A stretch of DNA of 64,000 nucleotides, taken from JAXGXQ01 sp040772685. Its GTDB lineage: Bacteria > Bacillota > Clostridia > Saccharofermentanales > UBA5734. The notes under the pieces are model-generated. The model saw only the letters and a program-made list of their open reading frames with translations. It was not told the DNA's origin and ran no database searches. Position numbers and translations under genes: made by a program. Below are positions 27,663 to 35,672 of this stretch, piece by piece. Location of the stretch: positions 434,001 through 498,000 of the forward strand of contig JAXGXQ010000001.1 of NCBI GenBank assembly GCA_040772685.1, written 5' to 3'. The first letter of the stretch is position 1. Every line of letters begins with the position of its first letter.

Positions 27663-27964
27663 TGTTTAATCAAGCCGAGAATTTTCATGTCATCAATAAC
27701 AGCAGTTATCAGACAAAACATCAGCTTAGGCGAAGTCAGCAAAACTTCCCTGCCAGCTGCAGCGGGCTCGTCTGTCGTCGCTGTTGCTGAAACTTCCGCT
27801 AACAGGTACAACGTTGCTGGATCAGCCGTCAGGCGGGCTGCCTGGCGAAAGCAGCCGGCAGTAGCTACTGCTTGCCGGTAACAGTTAATAGCCGGTGGTA
27901 CTGTGCCCAGAATCAAACTTATCGTCATGGGCAGCACCAGAGCCGCTTCGAGTGTAAATGCCAT
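27659..27964 (-). CDS. Small TadE-like pilin-type protein
   Basis: 101 residues from MAFTLEAALVLPMTISLILG, a class-III-signal-like start with LEAA followed by a hydrophobic helix. The frame is open to a GTG at 27973, but that codon lies inside a hairpin. The ATG at 27964 has GGGAGG 8 nt upstream and a T-run as spacer, so it was chosen. The mature part is short and lacks a known domain. First gene of the three-gene Tad-like unit. Confidence 0.6.
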   Translation of the reverse strand: MAFTLEAALVLPMTISLILGTVPPAINCYRQAVATAGCFRQAARLTADPATLYLLAEVSATATTDEPAAAGREVLLTSPKLMFCLITAVIDDMKILGLIKQ

Positions 27965-27970
27965 AAAAAA

Positions 27971-27999
27971 CACCTCCCGCGTTATTGTCGCAGGAGGCG
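27971..27999 (-). terminator. 11-bp hairpin with T-run, overlapping the ribosome binding site of the Tad-like operon
   Basis: On the minus strand CGCCTCCTGCG pairs with CGCGGGAGGTG (two G-T pairs) over loop ACAATAA and is followed by TTTTTT. It can end the upstream ABC transporter transcript. The GGGAGG in its 3' arm is also the only ribosome binding site for the ATG at 27964, so the hairpin would hide it. Confidence 0.7.
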
Positions 28000-28110
28000 T
28001 AATTAACTTGTTTATTATCTTGGCGTCAGGAAGCGACAGGTGCCGCTTTCATCATTTCAGTGTACTTCTTGGCGCCGAACTTGACGCCGCGCTTGACGCT
28101 GCTGTTGAGA

Positions 28111-28839
28111 TTACCTTGGCAGCACCTTCGACAGGAATGCCCGGGTACGCTCTTGTTGCGGATTGTCGAAAATCTGCTCAGCGCTGCCTTGCTCAACAAT
28201 CATCCCCTCATCCATGAAAAAGATGCGGTTGCTGATCTGGCGGGCGAAGCCCATTTCGTGGGTGACGATCACCATGGTCATGCCTTCGTTAGCCAACTCG
28301 CGCATTACTTCCAGCACTTCACCGATCATTTCCGGATCAAGCGCCGAGGTTGGTTCGTCAAACAGCATTGTTTTCGGATTCATCGCCAGAGCCCGCGCGA
28401 TTGCGATTCTCTGCTTCTGCCCGCCTGACAAACGTCCGGGGTACTCATTGATCTTGTCCATCAGGCCGACACGTTTGAGCAGATAGTCGGCTTTTTCACG
28501 TGCCTGCTCCTGATCCATCAGCTTAAGCTGCAAGGGAGCCAGCGTAATGTTTTCCAAAACTGTCAAATGCGGAAACAGGTTGAAATTCTGGAATACCATG
28601 CCCATATGACTGCGCACTTTATTAATGTCTACCTTTGGGTCTGTTACTACAACATCATCGATAGTGATTTTGCCGGATGTTGGTGTTTCCAATAGATTCA
28701 GGCAACGCAGAAATGTGCTCTTGCCGGAACCGGACGGCCCAACAACGACAATCTTTTCGCCGTCATGAATAGTTTCACTGATGTCTCGTAAAACTTCCAG
28801 GTCACCAAATTGTTTGTACAGGTTTTCAACGGTTATCAC
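28111..28839 (-). CDS. glnQ: Amino-acid ABC transporter ATPase (GlnQ type)
   Basis: About 242 residues. Walker A VVGPSGSGKSTFLRCLN, Q-loop VFQNFNLFPHLTV, ABC signature RLSGGQKQRIAIARALAM, Walker B TMLFDEPTSALDPE, H-loop VTHEMGFA. The best start is GTG 28839, 10 nt behind AAAGGAGG; a TTG at 28848 is only 1 nt from it. The start overlaps the permease stop by 14 nt. It powers uptake of a polar amino acid with the two upstream genes. Confidence 0.95.
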   Translation of the reverse strand: MITVENLYKQFGDLEVLRDISETIHDGEKIVVVGPSGSGKSTFLRCLNLLETPTSGKITIDDVVVTDPKVDINKVRSHMGMVFQNFNLFPHLTVLENITLAPLQLKLMDQEQAREKADYLLKRVGLMDKINEYPGRLSGGQKQRIAIARALAMNPKTMLFDEPTSALDPEMIGEVLEVMRELANEGMTMVIVTHEMGFARQISNRIFFMDEGMIVEQGSAEQIFDNPQQERTRAFLSKVLPR

Positions 28840-29536
28840 TGCGTGCAAGCCTCCTTTCCAGCATATTCATAATCTTGGTCAGGAGGACCACAACAATGAG
28901 GTAAATCAGCGCCACAGCCAGCAGGGGCAGCAGCGGGTCAAAGGTACGCGCCCGGATCAGGTCACCGGCACGGGTCAGGTCGGCCACGGCAATGTAACCG
29001 GCCACAGCGGTTTCCTTAAGCAGAGTAATCAGTTCATTAAACAGCGTGGGCAGAATATTTTTGACAGCCTGCGGCAGAATGATCTTCCGCATGGTTATGC
29101 CATAGTTGAGGCCCAGTGAACGTCCGGCCTCCATCTGGCCACGGTCAACCGATTGAATGCCGGCCCGGAAAATTTCCGCGACGTAGGCACCGCTGTTAAG
29201 GCCGAACGCCAGCGCGGCCACCAACACCTTGTCGATGGTCACACTGGCGAAAATTACGTAATAGATAATCAGTAGCTGGACGACAACCGGTGTGCCGCGG
29301 ATCACAATCAAATAGGCGTCCGCTAACTGACTGAGCACCGGAATCTTGCGTCCATGCAGCTGCGAGACCTTGATCAGTGCCAGAAACAGACCGATGACGA
29401 CACCGAGCAAAGTGGCCAATACTGTAATCTTGAGCGTAACTCCAAGACCTTCGACCAACCACATCCAGCGGTTATCAACGATAAAATCGTTTATGAAGTT
29501 TTCTTTCAGCGTACTGAGGGTCAATGCAGCTATCAT
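28826..29536 (-). CDS. glnP: Amino-acid ABC transporter permease (GlnP/HisM type)
   Basis: 236 residues with about five TM helices, beginning with VEGLGVTLKITVLATLLGVVIGLFLALI. The EAA-type coupling loop reads VDRGQMEAGRSLGLNYGITMRKIILPQA. This is the HisMQ-type inner membrane subunit of polar amino-acid importers. It lies 6 nt after the binding protein gene and overlaps glnQ. A single permease gene implies a homodimeric channel. Confidence 0.93.
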   Translation of the reverse strand: MIAALTLSTLKENFINDFIVDNRWMWLVEGLGVTLKITVLATLLGVVIGLFLALIKVSQLHGRKIPVLSQLADAYLIVIRGTPVVVQLLIIYYVIFASVTIDKVLVAALAFGLNSGAYVAEIFRAGIQSVDRGQMEAGRSLGLNYGITMRKIILPQAVKNILPTLFNELITLLKETAVAGYIAVADLTRAGDLIRARTFDPLLPLLAVALIYLIVVVLLTKIMNMLERRLARSDNR

Positions 29537-29542
29537 CTTTGC

Positions 29543-30463
29543 TTACTTCTGGCTGGATTTGCGCATCAGCACAACCTGCCTGGCATCAGTGTAAGGATCG
29601 GAGAAAGAAACGTTAACTTTACGGTCATCACTGACTGTCATACCGGCAGCAATAACTTTGATCTTACCGCTTTTAACGGCCGGAATCAGGCCTTCAAAGC
29701 TCATATTCTCAACCACCAGCTCCATATTGAGTTTCTTGGCTACTGCAGCCATGATGTCAATATCAACGCCGATAATGTCGTTGCCCTGTGTATATTCGTA
29801 AGGCGGGAATGTAGGTTCTGTACCGATCACAAGCTTGCCGCCACTGGCGCCAACATTGAAATCGGGGGCTTTGCCGTTTTGGCCGACATGTGATTCTTTG
29901 AATTTGACAATGCTGTCACTGGCTTTAAGTTCAGCGATAACTTCATTGATCGTTTTCAACAAATCCTCAGAACCTGTTTTGGCAACGCCCATGGCATACT
30001 CTTCAGGTTCAAAACCAACATCAAGAACCATCAGATCAGTGTTCTGCTCAGCATAGGCGGCAGCAGTGTCCGCATCCATAATCATGCAGTCAACTTTTTT
30101 CTGCTTCAAAGAGCTTACAGCGTCAACATAAGCAGTAAAACGCTCGACAGATTTTGCCTTAATTTCGTCAGAAGCGATTTCGTCGCCGATTGTGCCCAAC
30201 TGAACACCAATCACTTTGCCCTCCAGGTCTGCCTGACTGCCGATTTTGATAGCGTCAGACGCAGTTGTTGTCGGGGCGGCAGTGGTGGGTGCTGTTGTTA
30301 CAGCAGTTGTGCCAGCGGTGGTACCGGCAGTTGTACCAGCGGTTGTGCCAGCGGTTGTGCCGGCAGTTGTAGCAGTGGTCGTGGTTGAACCAGTGCCGCA
30401 GGCGGTCAGGAAAATCATGCTCATGACCAGGATTACAGAAAGTACCAAACTAATTCTTTTCAT
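29543..30463 (-). CDS. Amino-acid ABC transporter binding lipoprotein with circularly permuted domain order
   Basis: 306 residues from MKRISLVLSV; GAGGAGC precedes that ATG. Signal peptide with lipobox FLTAC, so the mature protein is lipid-anchored at Cys22. A Thr/Ala/Gly linker of TTAG repeats follows (about 25-68). The next block (about 71-191: SQADLEGKVIGVQLGT to VIAELKASDS) is what is normally the second half of an SBP_bac_3 protein. The block that normally comes first (GGKLVIGTEPTFPPYEY, MSFEGLIPAVKSGKI, SFSDPYTDARQVVLMRKS) follows at about 208-306 and ends the protein. Both halves look complete, so the fold may be circularly permuted. Ligand probably a polar amino acid. Confidence 0.88.
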   Translation of the reverse strand: MKRISLVLSVILVMSMIFLTACGTGSTTTTATTAGTTAGTTAGTTAGTTAGTTAVTTAPTTAAPTTTASDAIKIGSQADLEGKVIGVQLGTIGDEIASDEIKAKSVERFTAYVDAVSSLKQKKVDCMIMDADTAAAYAEQNTDLMVLDVGFEPEEYAMGVAKTGSEDLLKTINEVIAELKASDSIVKFKESHVGQNGKAPDFNVGASGGKLVIGTEPTFPPYEYTQGNDIIGVDIDIMAAVAKKLNMELVVENMSFEGLIPAVKSGKIKVIAAGMTVSDDRKVNVSFSDPYTDARQVVLMRKSSQK

Positions 30464-30536
30464 TACTTGCTCCTCTTCAACTTTTATCACGGTGCGAATT
30501 TAAATCACATCACGGTGAATGTTCACGCATCTCAAA

Positions 30537-30565
30537 TTTATATCGTATTATGCTTGTAATTGCAA
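30537..30565 (-). promoter_or_regulatory. Sigma-A-type promoter of the amino-acid ABC operon
   Basis: On the minus strand TTGCAA (30565-30560), a 17-nt spacer and TATAAA (30542-30537) lie about 75 nt before the binding protein start. The -35 hexamer is inside a palindrome AATTGCAATT. Confidence 0.65.
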
Positions 30566-30589
30566 TTATTGAAGCCAGAAATTGCAATT
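30558..30589. promoter_or_regulatory. Two AATTGCAATT palindromes, 22 bp apart
   Basis: Identical 10-bp perfect palindromes at 30558-30567 and 30580-30589, centre to centre 22 bp, i.e. two helical turns. The first covers the -35 box of the ABC operon promoter. The arrangement is that of a cooperative repressor operator. Confidence 0.55.
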
Positions 30590-30651
30590 TTCTTCAGCTG
30601 TCTAATACTGCGGCCTTTTTTGTTGCAGCAGTTTAATGTCGGCGCGAGCAA

Positions 30652-33078
30652 TTACTCGCGCAGCTGGGCTGCAAAACTCGTTTTGGCAACCGCGATCAGT
30701 TCCTGGATTACCGGCGCGATTTCTTCTTCTTTCAATGTGCCGTCAGCTTTACGGAAAACTAGGCTGAAGGCTACGGATTTCTTGCCTTCCTGCACCTGCT
30801 GGCCCTGATAGATATCGAATATTTCCACCGATTCGAGATATTCGCCGCCTTTAGCACGTAACAGATTCAAAAGATCACCTACCGGAACATCCGCGTCCAT
30901 CAGGAACGCCAAGTCGCGGGTGACAGCCGGGAAGCGCGGCAAAGAACGGCAAGTGCGTGCGACAGTGGCCTTTGCAATCAGAGGCTCCACCAGCAAATCC
31001 AAATATACAGCCGTTTCAGGCACCTCGAAATCAGCCGCTACATCCGGGTGCAAAGCGCCCAGGCGGCCAACCTCCTGGCCCTCCAGCATAATCAAGGCCG
31101 AGCGACCGGGATGCAGTGAAGGATCGTCGGTCAAGCGTTTGAACTCCGGTTCGGGTAGGCCGAGCCGTGCAAAAACTTCCAGCGCGGCAGCTTTTACTTC
31201 AAAGAACAGGCGGCCGTCCTTCTGGTTATGATCGAGATCGTAGGCAATCCCCGCCAGATGTTCAGCCTCATTCGGCAGTTCAGTCAAGGGCAGGTTGTGT
31301 GGATGATAAGTAAACGCGCATTCATAAAGCTGAACAAGTCTGTTACTGCGGCTGTGGTTAATTGCCGCGCATTCCAGCAGACTCGGCAGCATGCTGGTGC
31401 GCATTACCGCAAAATCTTCGCCCAGCGGGTTACGAATCCTAACCTGCCGACGCTGCGGCGCCTCGGCCGGCAGACGCAGGCGGTCCAGCTGGCTGGGGCT
31501 TTCGAAGGAAAAAGTCATGGCCTCATAAAACCCGTTTTCTTCCAGAGCGTCCTGCATCAGACGACGCAGAACCTGACCGGTTGTAAGTGCACCCAAAGTA
31601 GTTTGTTTACCCGACAAAAGTGTCGGTTTGATTTCGTTATAGCCATAAAAGCGCGCGACTTCTTCAGCCAGGTCGGCCATGCACTCCAGGTCAGGCCGGA
31701 AACTGGGAATAGAAGCAACTGCGCTGGTACCGCTTGTTTGCAGTTCAACGCCAAGACGTTTAAGTATTGTTTCCATAAATTCTGTGCTGATATCAGTACC
31801 CAGTAAATTGTTGATCTGCGCCGGCTCGAAGTTAATGCTCACAGGTTTCGGCTGCACGGGAAAAGCATCGATCACGCCTGCAGCGATCTGGCCGCAACCC
31901 AGTTCTTCGATCAGTTCACAAGCACGGTCCAGCGCTCTGGTAACCTGATGCGGGTCGAGCCCTTTTTCAAAGCGAGATGACGACTCAGTGCGCAGTCCAA
32001 CCCGTTGCGCTGTACGGCGCACGCTGACTGGAGCAAAGTTGGCTGATTCCAGTAAAACAGTGCTGGTATCAGCCTTTACTTCCGAATTTTCCGCACCCAT
32101 GACGCCGGCTATGGCCACTGGCCGTTTGCCATCGGCGATTACCAGCATGTCAGCCGTCAGCTGACGCTCCACCCCGTCCAGGGTTTTCATCGGCTCACCG
32201 GCTTTAGCCCGGCGCACAACAATTCTTGCATCATTTAGGTCACGCAGGTCAAAGGCATGCATCGGCTGGCCCAGTTCGAGCATTACATAATTGGTGATAT
32301 CAACCAGATTATTGATCGGCCGCATTCCGGCTGCGCGTAAACGGCGCTGCATCCAGAGCGGTGAGGGCGCGATTTTAACATTGGTAGCGATACGGGCGGC
32401 ATAGCGCGGACAAAGGTCTGGTGCTTCAATCGTCACGGACGCGAATTCAGCAGCACTCTTATTCTCTTCAGCCTTTACTTCAGGAGAACGCGGCGTGAAA
32501 GGCAGCTCGAAAGAAGCCGCAGCTTCGCGTGCCAGTCCTTCAGCACAAAAACAATCCACCCGGTTGGAAGTGATCTCAAATTCAATCTGCGTATCACGCA
32601 GGCTCAGAACATCGCGCACATCCGCTCCTAATTCAGTTGTTGCGGGCAGAATGAAAATTCCGTGTTCAGGCACATCAAAACCAGGGAAATCAGCAGGTGC
32701 GTAGCCAAATTCCTGGGCAGAAACCATCATGCCCTCCGAAAGCACGCCACGCAGCTCGCCGGTTCGGATAACAACGTCACCCGGCAGTTTGGCGCCGTCC
32801 AAAGCTACAGGTACAACAGCGCCTACATAGACATTGTCGGCGCCTGTTACGATATTAAGGCTGCCGCTGCCGGTATCAACCTTGCACACCAGCAGTTTGT
32901 CGGCGTTCGGATGTTTTTCGATCGACGTAATTCGAGCGGCAACGACATTGGTGATGTCAGAGCCGAGTTCAACAATATTCTCAACTTTGGAGCCGGTCAG
33001 AGTCATTCTGTCAGCCAGGGTTTTCGAGTCCATGTTCAGCGGGGTAAAATCGCTGAGCCATTCCATTGAAAGCTTCAT
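30652..33078 (-). CDS. pheT: Phenylalanyl-tRNA synthetase beta subunit
   Basis: 808 residues. EMAP/tRNA-binding domain near 40-150 (VAARITSIEKHPNADKLLVCKVD), B3/B4 editing domain near 210-385 (NLVDITNYVMLELGQPMHAFD), and B5 domain near 400-470. The catalytic-like core follows (ARFYGYNEIKPT onward), then a C-terminal ferredoxin-fold anticodon-binding domain near 712-806 (LPRFPAVTRDLAFLMD). It forms an alpha2-beta2 enzyme with PheS, charging tRNA-Phe and editing Tyr. The gene follows pheS after 17 nt and shares its T-box leader. Confidence 0.98.
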   Translation of the reverse strand: MKLSMEWLSDFTPLNMDSKTLADRMTLTGSKVENIVELGSDITNVVAARITSIEKHPNADKLLVCKVDTGSGSLNIVTGADNVYVGAVVPVALDGAKLPGDVVIRTGELRGVLSEGMMVSAQEFGYAPADFPGFDVPEHGIFILPATTELGADVRDVLSLRDTQIEFEITSNRVDCFCAEGLAREAAASFELPFTPRSPEVKAEENKSAAEFASVTIEAPDLCPRYAARIATNVKIAPSPLWMQRRLRAAGMRPINNLVDITNYVMLELGQPMHAFDLRDLNDARIVVRRAKAGEPMKTLDGVERQLTADMLVIADGKRPVAIAGVMGAENSEVKADTSTVLLESANFAPVSVRRTAQRVGLRTESSSRFEKGLDPHQVTRALDRACELIEELGCGQIAAGVIDAFPVQPKPVSINFEPAQINNLLGTDISTEFMETILKRLGVELQTSGTSAVASIPSFRPDLECMADLAEEVARFYGYNEIKPTLLSGKQTTLGALTTGQVLRRLMQDALEENGFYEAMTFSFESPSQLDRLRLPAEAPQRRQVRIRNPLGEDFAVMRTSMLPSLLECAAINHSRSNRLVQLYECAFTYHPHNLPLTELPNEAEHLAGIAYDLDHNQKDGRLFFEVKAAALEVFARLGLPEPEFKRLTDDPSLHPGRSALIMLEGQEVGRLGALHPDVAADFEVPETAVYLDLLVEPLIAKATVARTCRSLPRFPAVTRDLAFLMDADVPVGDLLNLLRAKGGEYLESVEIFDIYQGQQVQEGKKSVAFSLVFRKADGTLKEEEIAPVIQELIAVAKTSFAAQLRE

Positions 33079-33095
33079 TTATCATTCACCTCGCA

Positions 33096-34127
33096 TTATT
33101 TGAACTGTGCCAGAAAACGGACATCGTTTTCGTGGAACAGGCGGATATCGTCAATGCCGTAGCGGGCCATAGCGGTGCGTTCAACGCCGATACCAAAAGC
33201 AAAACCGCTGTAAACATCAGGGTCAATCCCGCAATTTCTCAGAACTTCGGGGTGAACCATGCCGGCCCCAAGCACTTCGATAAACCCTTCAGATTTGCAA
33301 GTGCGGCAGCCGACACCGCCGCAGGTCCAGCAGCTGACATCTACTTCACAGCTGGGTTCAGTAAACTGGAAATGATGCGGACGCAAGCGGATTTCGGTAT
33401 TTTCACCAAACAGCTTGCGGGCAAACAACTGCAATGAACCGACAAGATCACCCATAGTTACACCTTTGTCGACAACCAGACCTTCAATCTGATGAAAGAT
33501 CGGCGAGTGAGTCGCGTCAAGCGTATCGGAGCGATAAACTTTGCCGGGGCAGACTATTTTGATCGGCGGCTGCTGTTGCTCCATCACTCGGATCTGAACC
33601 GGTGAAGTCTGCGAGCGCAGCAGGATTTCGTCTGTAATATAAAAAGTATCCTGTGAATCGCGCGCCGGATGGTCTGCCGGAATGCGCAGCATTTCAAAGT
33701 TGTAGTGATCGAGCTCAACTTCCGGACCTTCGGCAATCGTAAAGCCCAAGCCCATAAATACACCGCAGATTTCGTCGACGACGCGGGTCAGCGGGTGACG
33801 CCCGCCCAAAGCGCGCCGCTTGGCAGGCAGTGTGATATCAATAGTTTCACGAATCAGGCGTTGCTCCTGCTCAACCGCGTGCAGTTCAGCCTGGCGGTCA
33901 GCCAGAGCCTGCTCGATTTCAGCACGGACTTCATTGGCAACCTGTCCGACCAACGGCCGTTCTTCAGCTGACAAAGCGCCCATGCCGCGCAAAATTTTTG
34001 TGAGTTCGCCTTTTTTACCAAGATAGCGAATGCGCAGCTCTTCAATCTCTTTTTGAGAACTGATATTGCCGGCCTGCTGCAAAAACTCAGACTTCAGGGT
34101 CAGCAATGATTCTTGCAAGGGATTCAT
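33096..34127 (-). CDS. pheS: Phenylalanyl-tRNA synthetase alpha subunit
   Basis: 343 residues from MNPLQESLLTLKSEFLQQ, with AGGAGG 9 nt upstream; the open frame continues upstream through the T-box leader and is not coding there. N-terminal coiled coil (residues 5-90), class II motif 2 (PGKVYRSDTLDATHSPIFHQIEGLVVD) and motif 3 (SGFAFGIGVERTAMARYGI). The CWTCGGVGCRTC stretch is characteristic of bacterial PheS. First gene of pheST, regulated by the Phe T-box. Confidence 0.98.
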   Translation of the reverse strand: MNPLQESLLTLKSEFLQQAGNISSQKEIEELRIRYLGKKGELTKILRGMGALSAEERPLVGQVANEVRAEIEQALADRQAELHAVEQEQRLIRETIDITLPAKRRALGGRHPLTRVVDEICGVFMGLGFTIAEGPEVELDHYNFEMLRIPADHPARDSQDTFYITDEILLRSQTSPVQIRVMEQQQPPIKIVCPGKVYRSDTLDATHSPIFHQIEGLVVDKGVTMGDLVGSLQLFARKLFGENTEIRLRPHHFQFTEPSCEVDVSCWTCGGVGCRTCKSEGFIEVLGAGMVHPEVLRNCGIDPDVYSGFAFGIGVERTAMARYGIDDIRLFHENDVRFLAQFK

Positions 34128-34164
34128 TATATTTTCCTCCTCAGGTTTGATGCTGTTTTGACGT

Positions 34165-34199
34165 AAAAAAACCTTCTGCCCCACACGGGACGGAAGGTT
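34165..34199 (-). terminator. T-box terminator hairpin
   Basis: AACCTTC and GAAGGTT pair and are followed by TTTTTTT on the minus strand, directly downstream of the T-box sequence. This is the regulated terminator of the pheST leader. Confidence 0.85.
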
Positions 34200-34420
34200 A
34201 TTCCGCGGTACCACCCGAATTCCGCGACTCAGAGCCGCGGCACTCCAACAACCGTTTTCGGGGCTGAACCGTCTGCGTCTACTGCCTAAAGCCATCAACG
34301 AGCCGCTCCGGAGTGAACTTCACGTTTTCCTGCCCGGGCGGGTTTTCAGCCAATGACCCTTCCCTCTCTGCCGGCCGGAGACAACGCTACTCTCTCCATC
34401 TGCGCGTTAGCAGTTATAAT
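34165..34420 (-). promoter_or_regulatory. Phe-specific T-box leader of pheST
   Basis: The canonical T-box GGGTGGTACCGCGG lies at 34216-34203, followed by the terminator. Upstream, stem I can be drawn. The probable specifier TTC lies at 34317-34315 within GTTCAC, matching tRNA-Phe. Uncharged tRNA-Phe is expected to stabilise the antiterminator and switch on pheST. Confidence 0.9.
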
Positions 34421-34434
34421 AACATCAAAATGTA

Positions 34435-35151
34435 TCAAAGTAAATTGAAATTGCCCTGCAGATAAGGGTTTGTCTCTCTTTCGCGACCAATTGTAGTGGC
34501 GGGTCCATGACCGGGATAAACCTGCACACTGTCCGGCAGCTCCATCAAGCGGGCCAGAGAGGCCGCCATCGCCTTTGAGTCGCCTCCCAGATCCAGCCGA
34601 CCGATTGAGCCCTGAAATAATGTGTCACCGCTAAACAAACTGAGCGGTTTTTTGCCTTCCAGCAGCAACAAGCAAATGCCGCCGGGAGAGTGGCCCGGCG
34701 TCGCAATTACCAGCAGCTTGTGATTGACGTCCAGTTCTATTTCGTCACCATCTACGAGCAGGCGGTCTGCCGGCTTCTGGCGTAACGGGCGGCCTGCCAG
34801 CTGACTGGCATTGGCCAGCGGATCTGTCAGTGCGTTGGCATCGTCAACATGAATCCACAAAGGTGCACCGGTTAACTTGCGCACGGCATCGGCTCCGGCA
34901 ATATGATCGAAATGACCATGTGTACAGATAATCGCGCTTAGATGGGGCAGCTCAGGCATAATTACCGAAGGCTCACTGCCCGGATCAATCAGGACATTAT
35001 TTTCGTCGGTTTCTATCAAATAGGCGTTGGCCTCGAAAACTCCCATGGGAAATGCCCGGATGCGGGGCCGTTTAGCCGGCTGGGCAGTGCCGCCGGTTGA
35101 ATCAGCGATAAAACGAGCTTGAAGCTTATTTAGGTTTTTGGAAAAATACAT
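34435..35151 (-). CDS. Metallo-beta-lactamase-fold hydrolase (glyoxalase II-like)
   Basis: 238 residues from MYFSKNLNK, with AGGAG 7 nt before the ATG; an extension to 35229 lacks a site. Metal motif CTHGHFDHIAGA (HxHxDH), a later ATPGHSPGG His, FSGDTLFQGSIGR Asp and YPGHGPATT. This order is that of the YcbL/glyoxalase II-like group, which hydrolyses thioesters such as S-lactoyl conjugates. The exact substrate is open. It follows dtd closely on the same strand. Confidence 0.85.
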   Translation of the reverse strand: MYFSKNLNKLQARFIADSTGGTAQPAKRPRIRAFPMGVFEANAYLIETDENNVLIDPGSEPSVIMPELPHLSAIICTHGHFDHIAGADAVRKLTGAPLWIHVDDANALTDPLANASQLAGRPLRQKPADRLLVDGDEIELDVNHKLLVIATPGHSPGGICLLLLEGKKPLSLFSGDTLFQGSIGRLDLGGDSKAMAASLARLMELPDSVQVYPGHGPATTIGRERETNPYLQGNFNLL

Positions 35152-35234
35152 TGACGAACTCCTGTTGAGATACCCGAGGTAAACAAAATCAGCTACTTTA
35201 ACTACTTTACCATGTTTTGGAGATTTCAACAGGT

Positions 35235-35672
35235 TCAGCGTTCCAGCAGAATTGTCACAGGGCCGTCATTTTGTAAGCTCACCAGCATATCAGCACCAAA
35301 TTCACCCTTTTGAACAGGCACCCCGAATTTGGCAAGTTCTGCCATAAAATGTTCATACAGCGGCTCAGCTTCAGTCGGTAAAGCTGCCGGTTCAAAGCCC
35401 GGGCGATTTCCCCTAGTGGTATCGGCGTATAGTGTAAATTGTGAAACCACCAGCGCCGCGCCGCCACAATCCAGCAATGAGCGGTTCATCTTACCTTCTT
35501 CATCTTCAAAAACACGCAGTCGCGCGCATTTTCCTGCCAGCCAGGTACTCGCCGCAGTCGTATCGCCTTTGGCCACTCCCAATAAAATGAGGAGACCAGA
35601 ACCGATGGCGGCAATGGACTCCCCCTTAATACTTACTTGTGCTGCTTTAACTCTTTGAACCAGCGCCCGCAT
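35235..35672 (-). CDS. dtd: D-aminoacyl-tRNA deacylase
   Basis: 145 residues, the usual DTD length. MRALVQRVKAAQVSI at the start, then the two active-site motifs SQFTLYAD (near 77) and NDGPVT (near 135). DTD removes D-amino acids and misplaced Gly from tRNAs. The start ATG shares bases with the gdhA stop (TAATG), so translation is coupled to glutamate dehydrogenase. Confidence 0.96.
   Translation of the reverse strand: MRALVQRVKAAQVSIKGESIAAIGSGLLILLGVAKGDTTAASTWLAGKCARLRVFEDEEGKMNRSLLDCGGAALVVSQFTLYADTTRGNRPGFEPAALPTEAEPLYEHFMAELAKFGVPVQKGEFGADMLVSLQNDGPVTILLER

Noticed and set aside
30250..30395. Possible CRISPR-like or satellite repeat
   Set aside because: The short 12-bp repeats have no spacers and encode the Thr/Ala/Gly linker in frame.
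30246..30503. Val/Pro-rich open frame on the plus strand
   Set aside because: It is the antisense reading of the TTAG-repeat linker of the binding protein.
30640..30670. CGCGAG/CTCGCG stem at the pheT stop codon as a terminator
   Set aside because: Strong stem but no following T-run.
34128..34298. Extended N-terminus of PheS
   Set aside because: The open frame passes through the T-box and its terminator; the true start has AGGAGG at the MNPLQESL Met.
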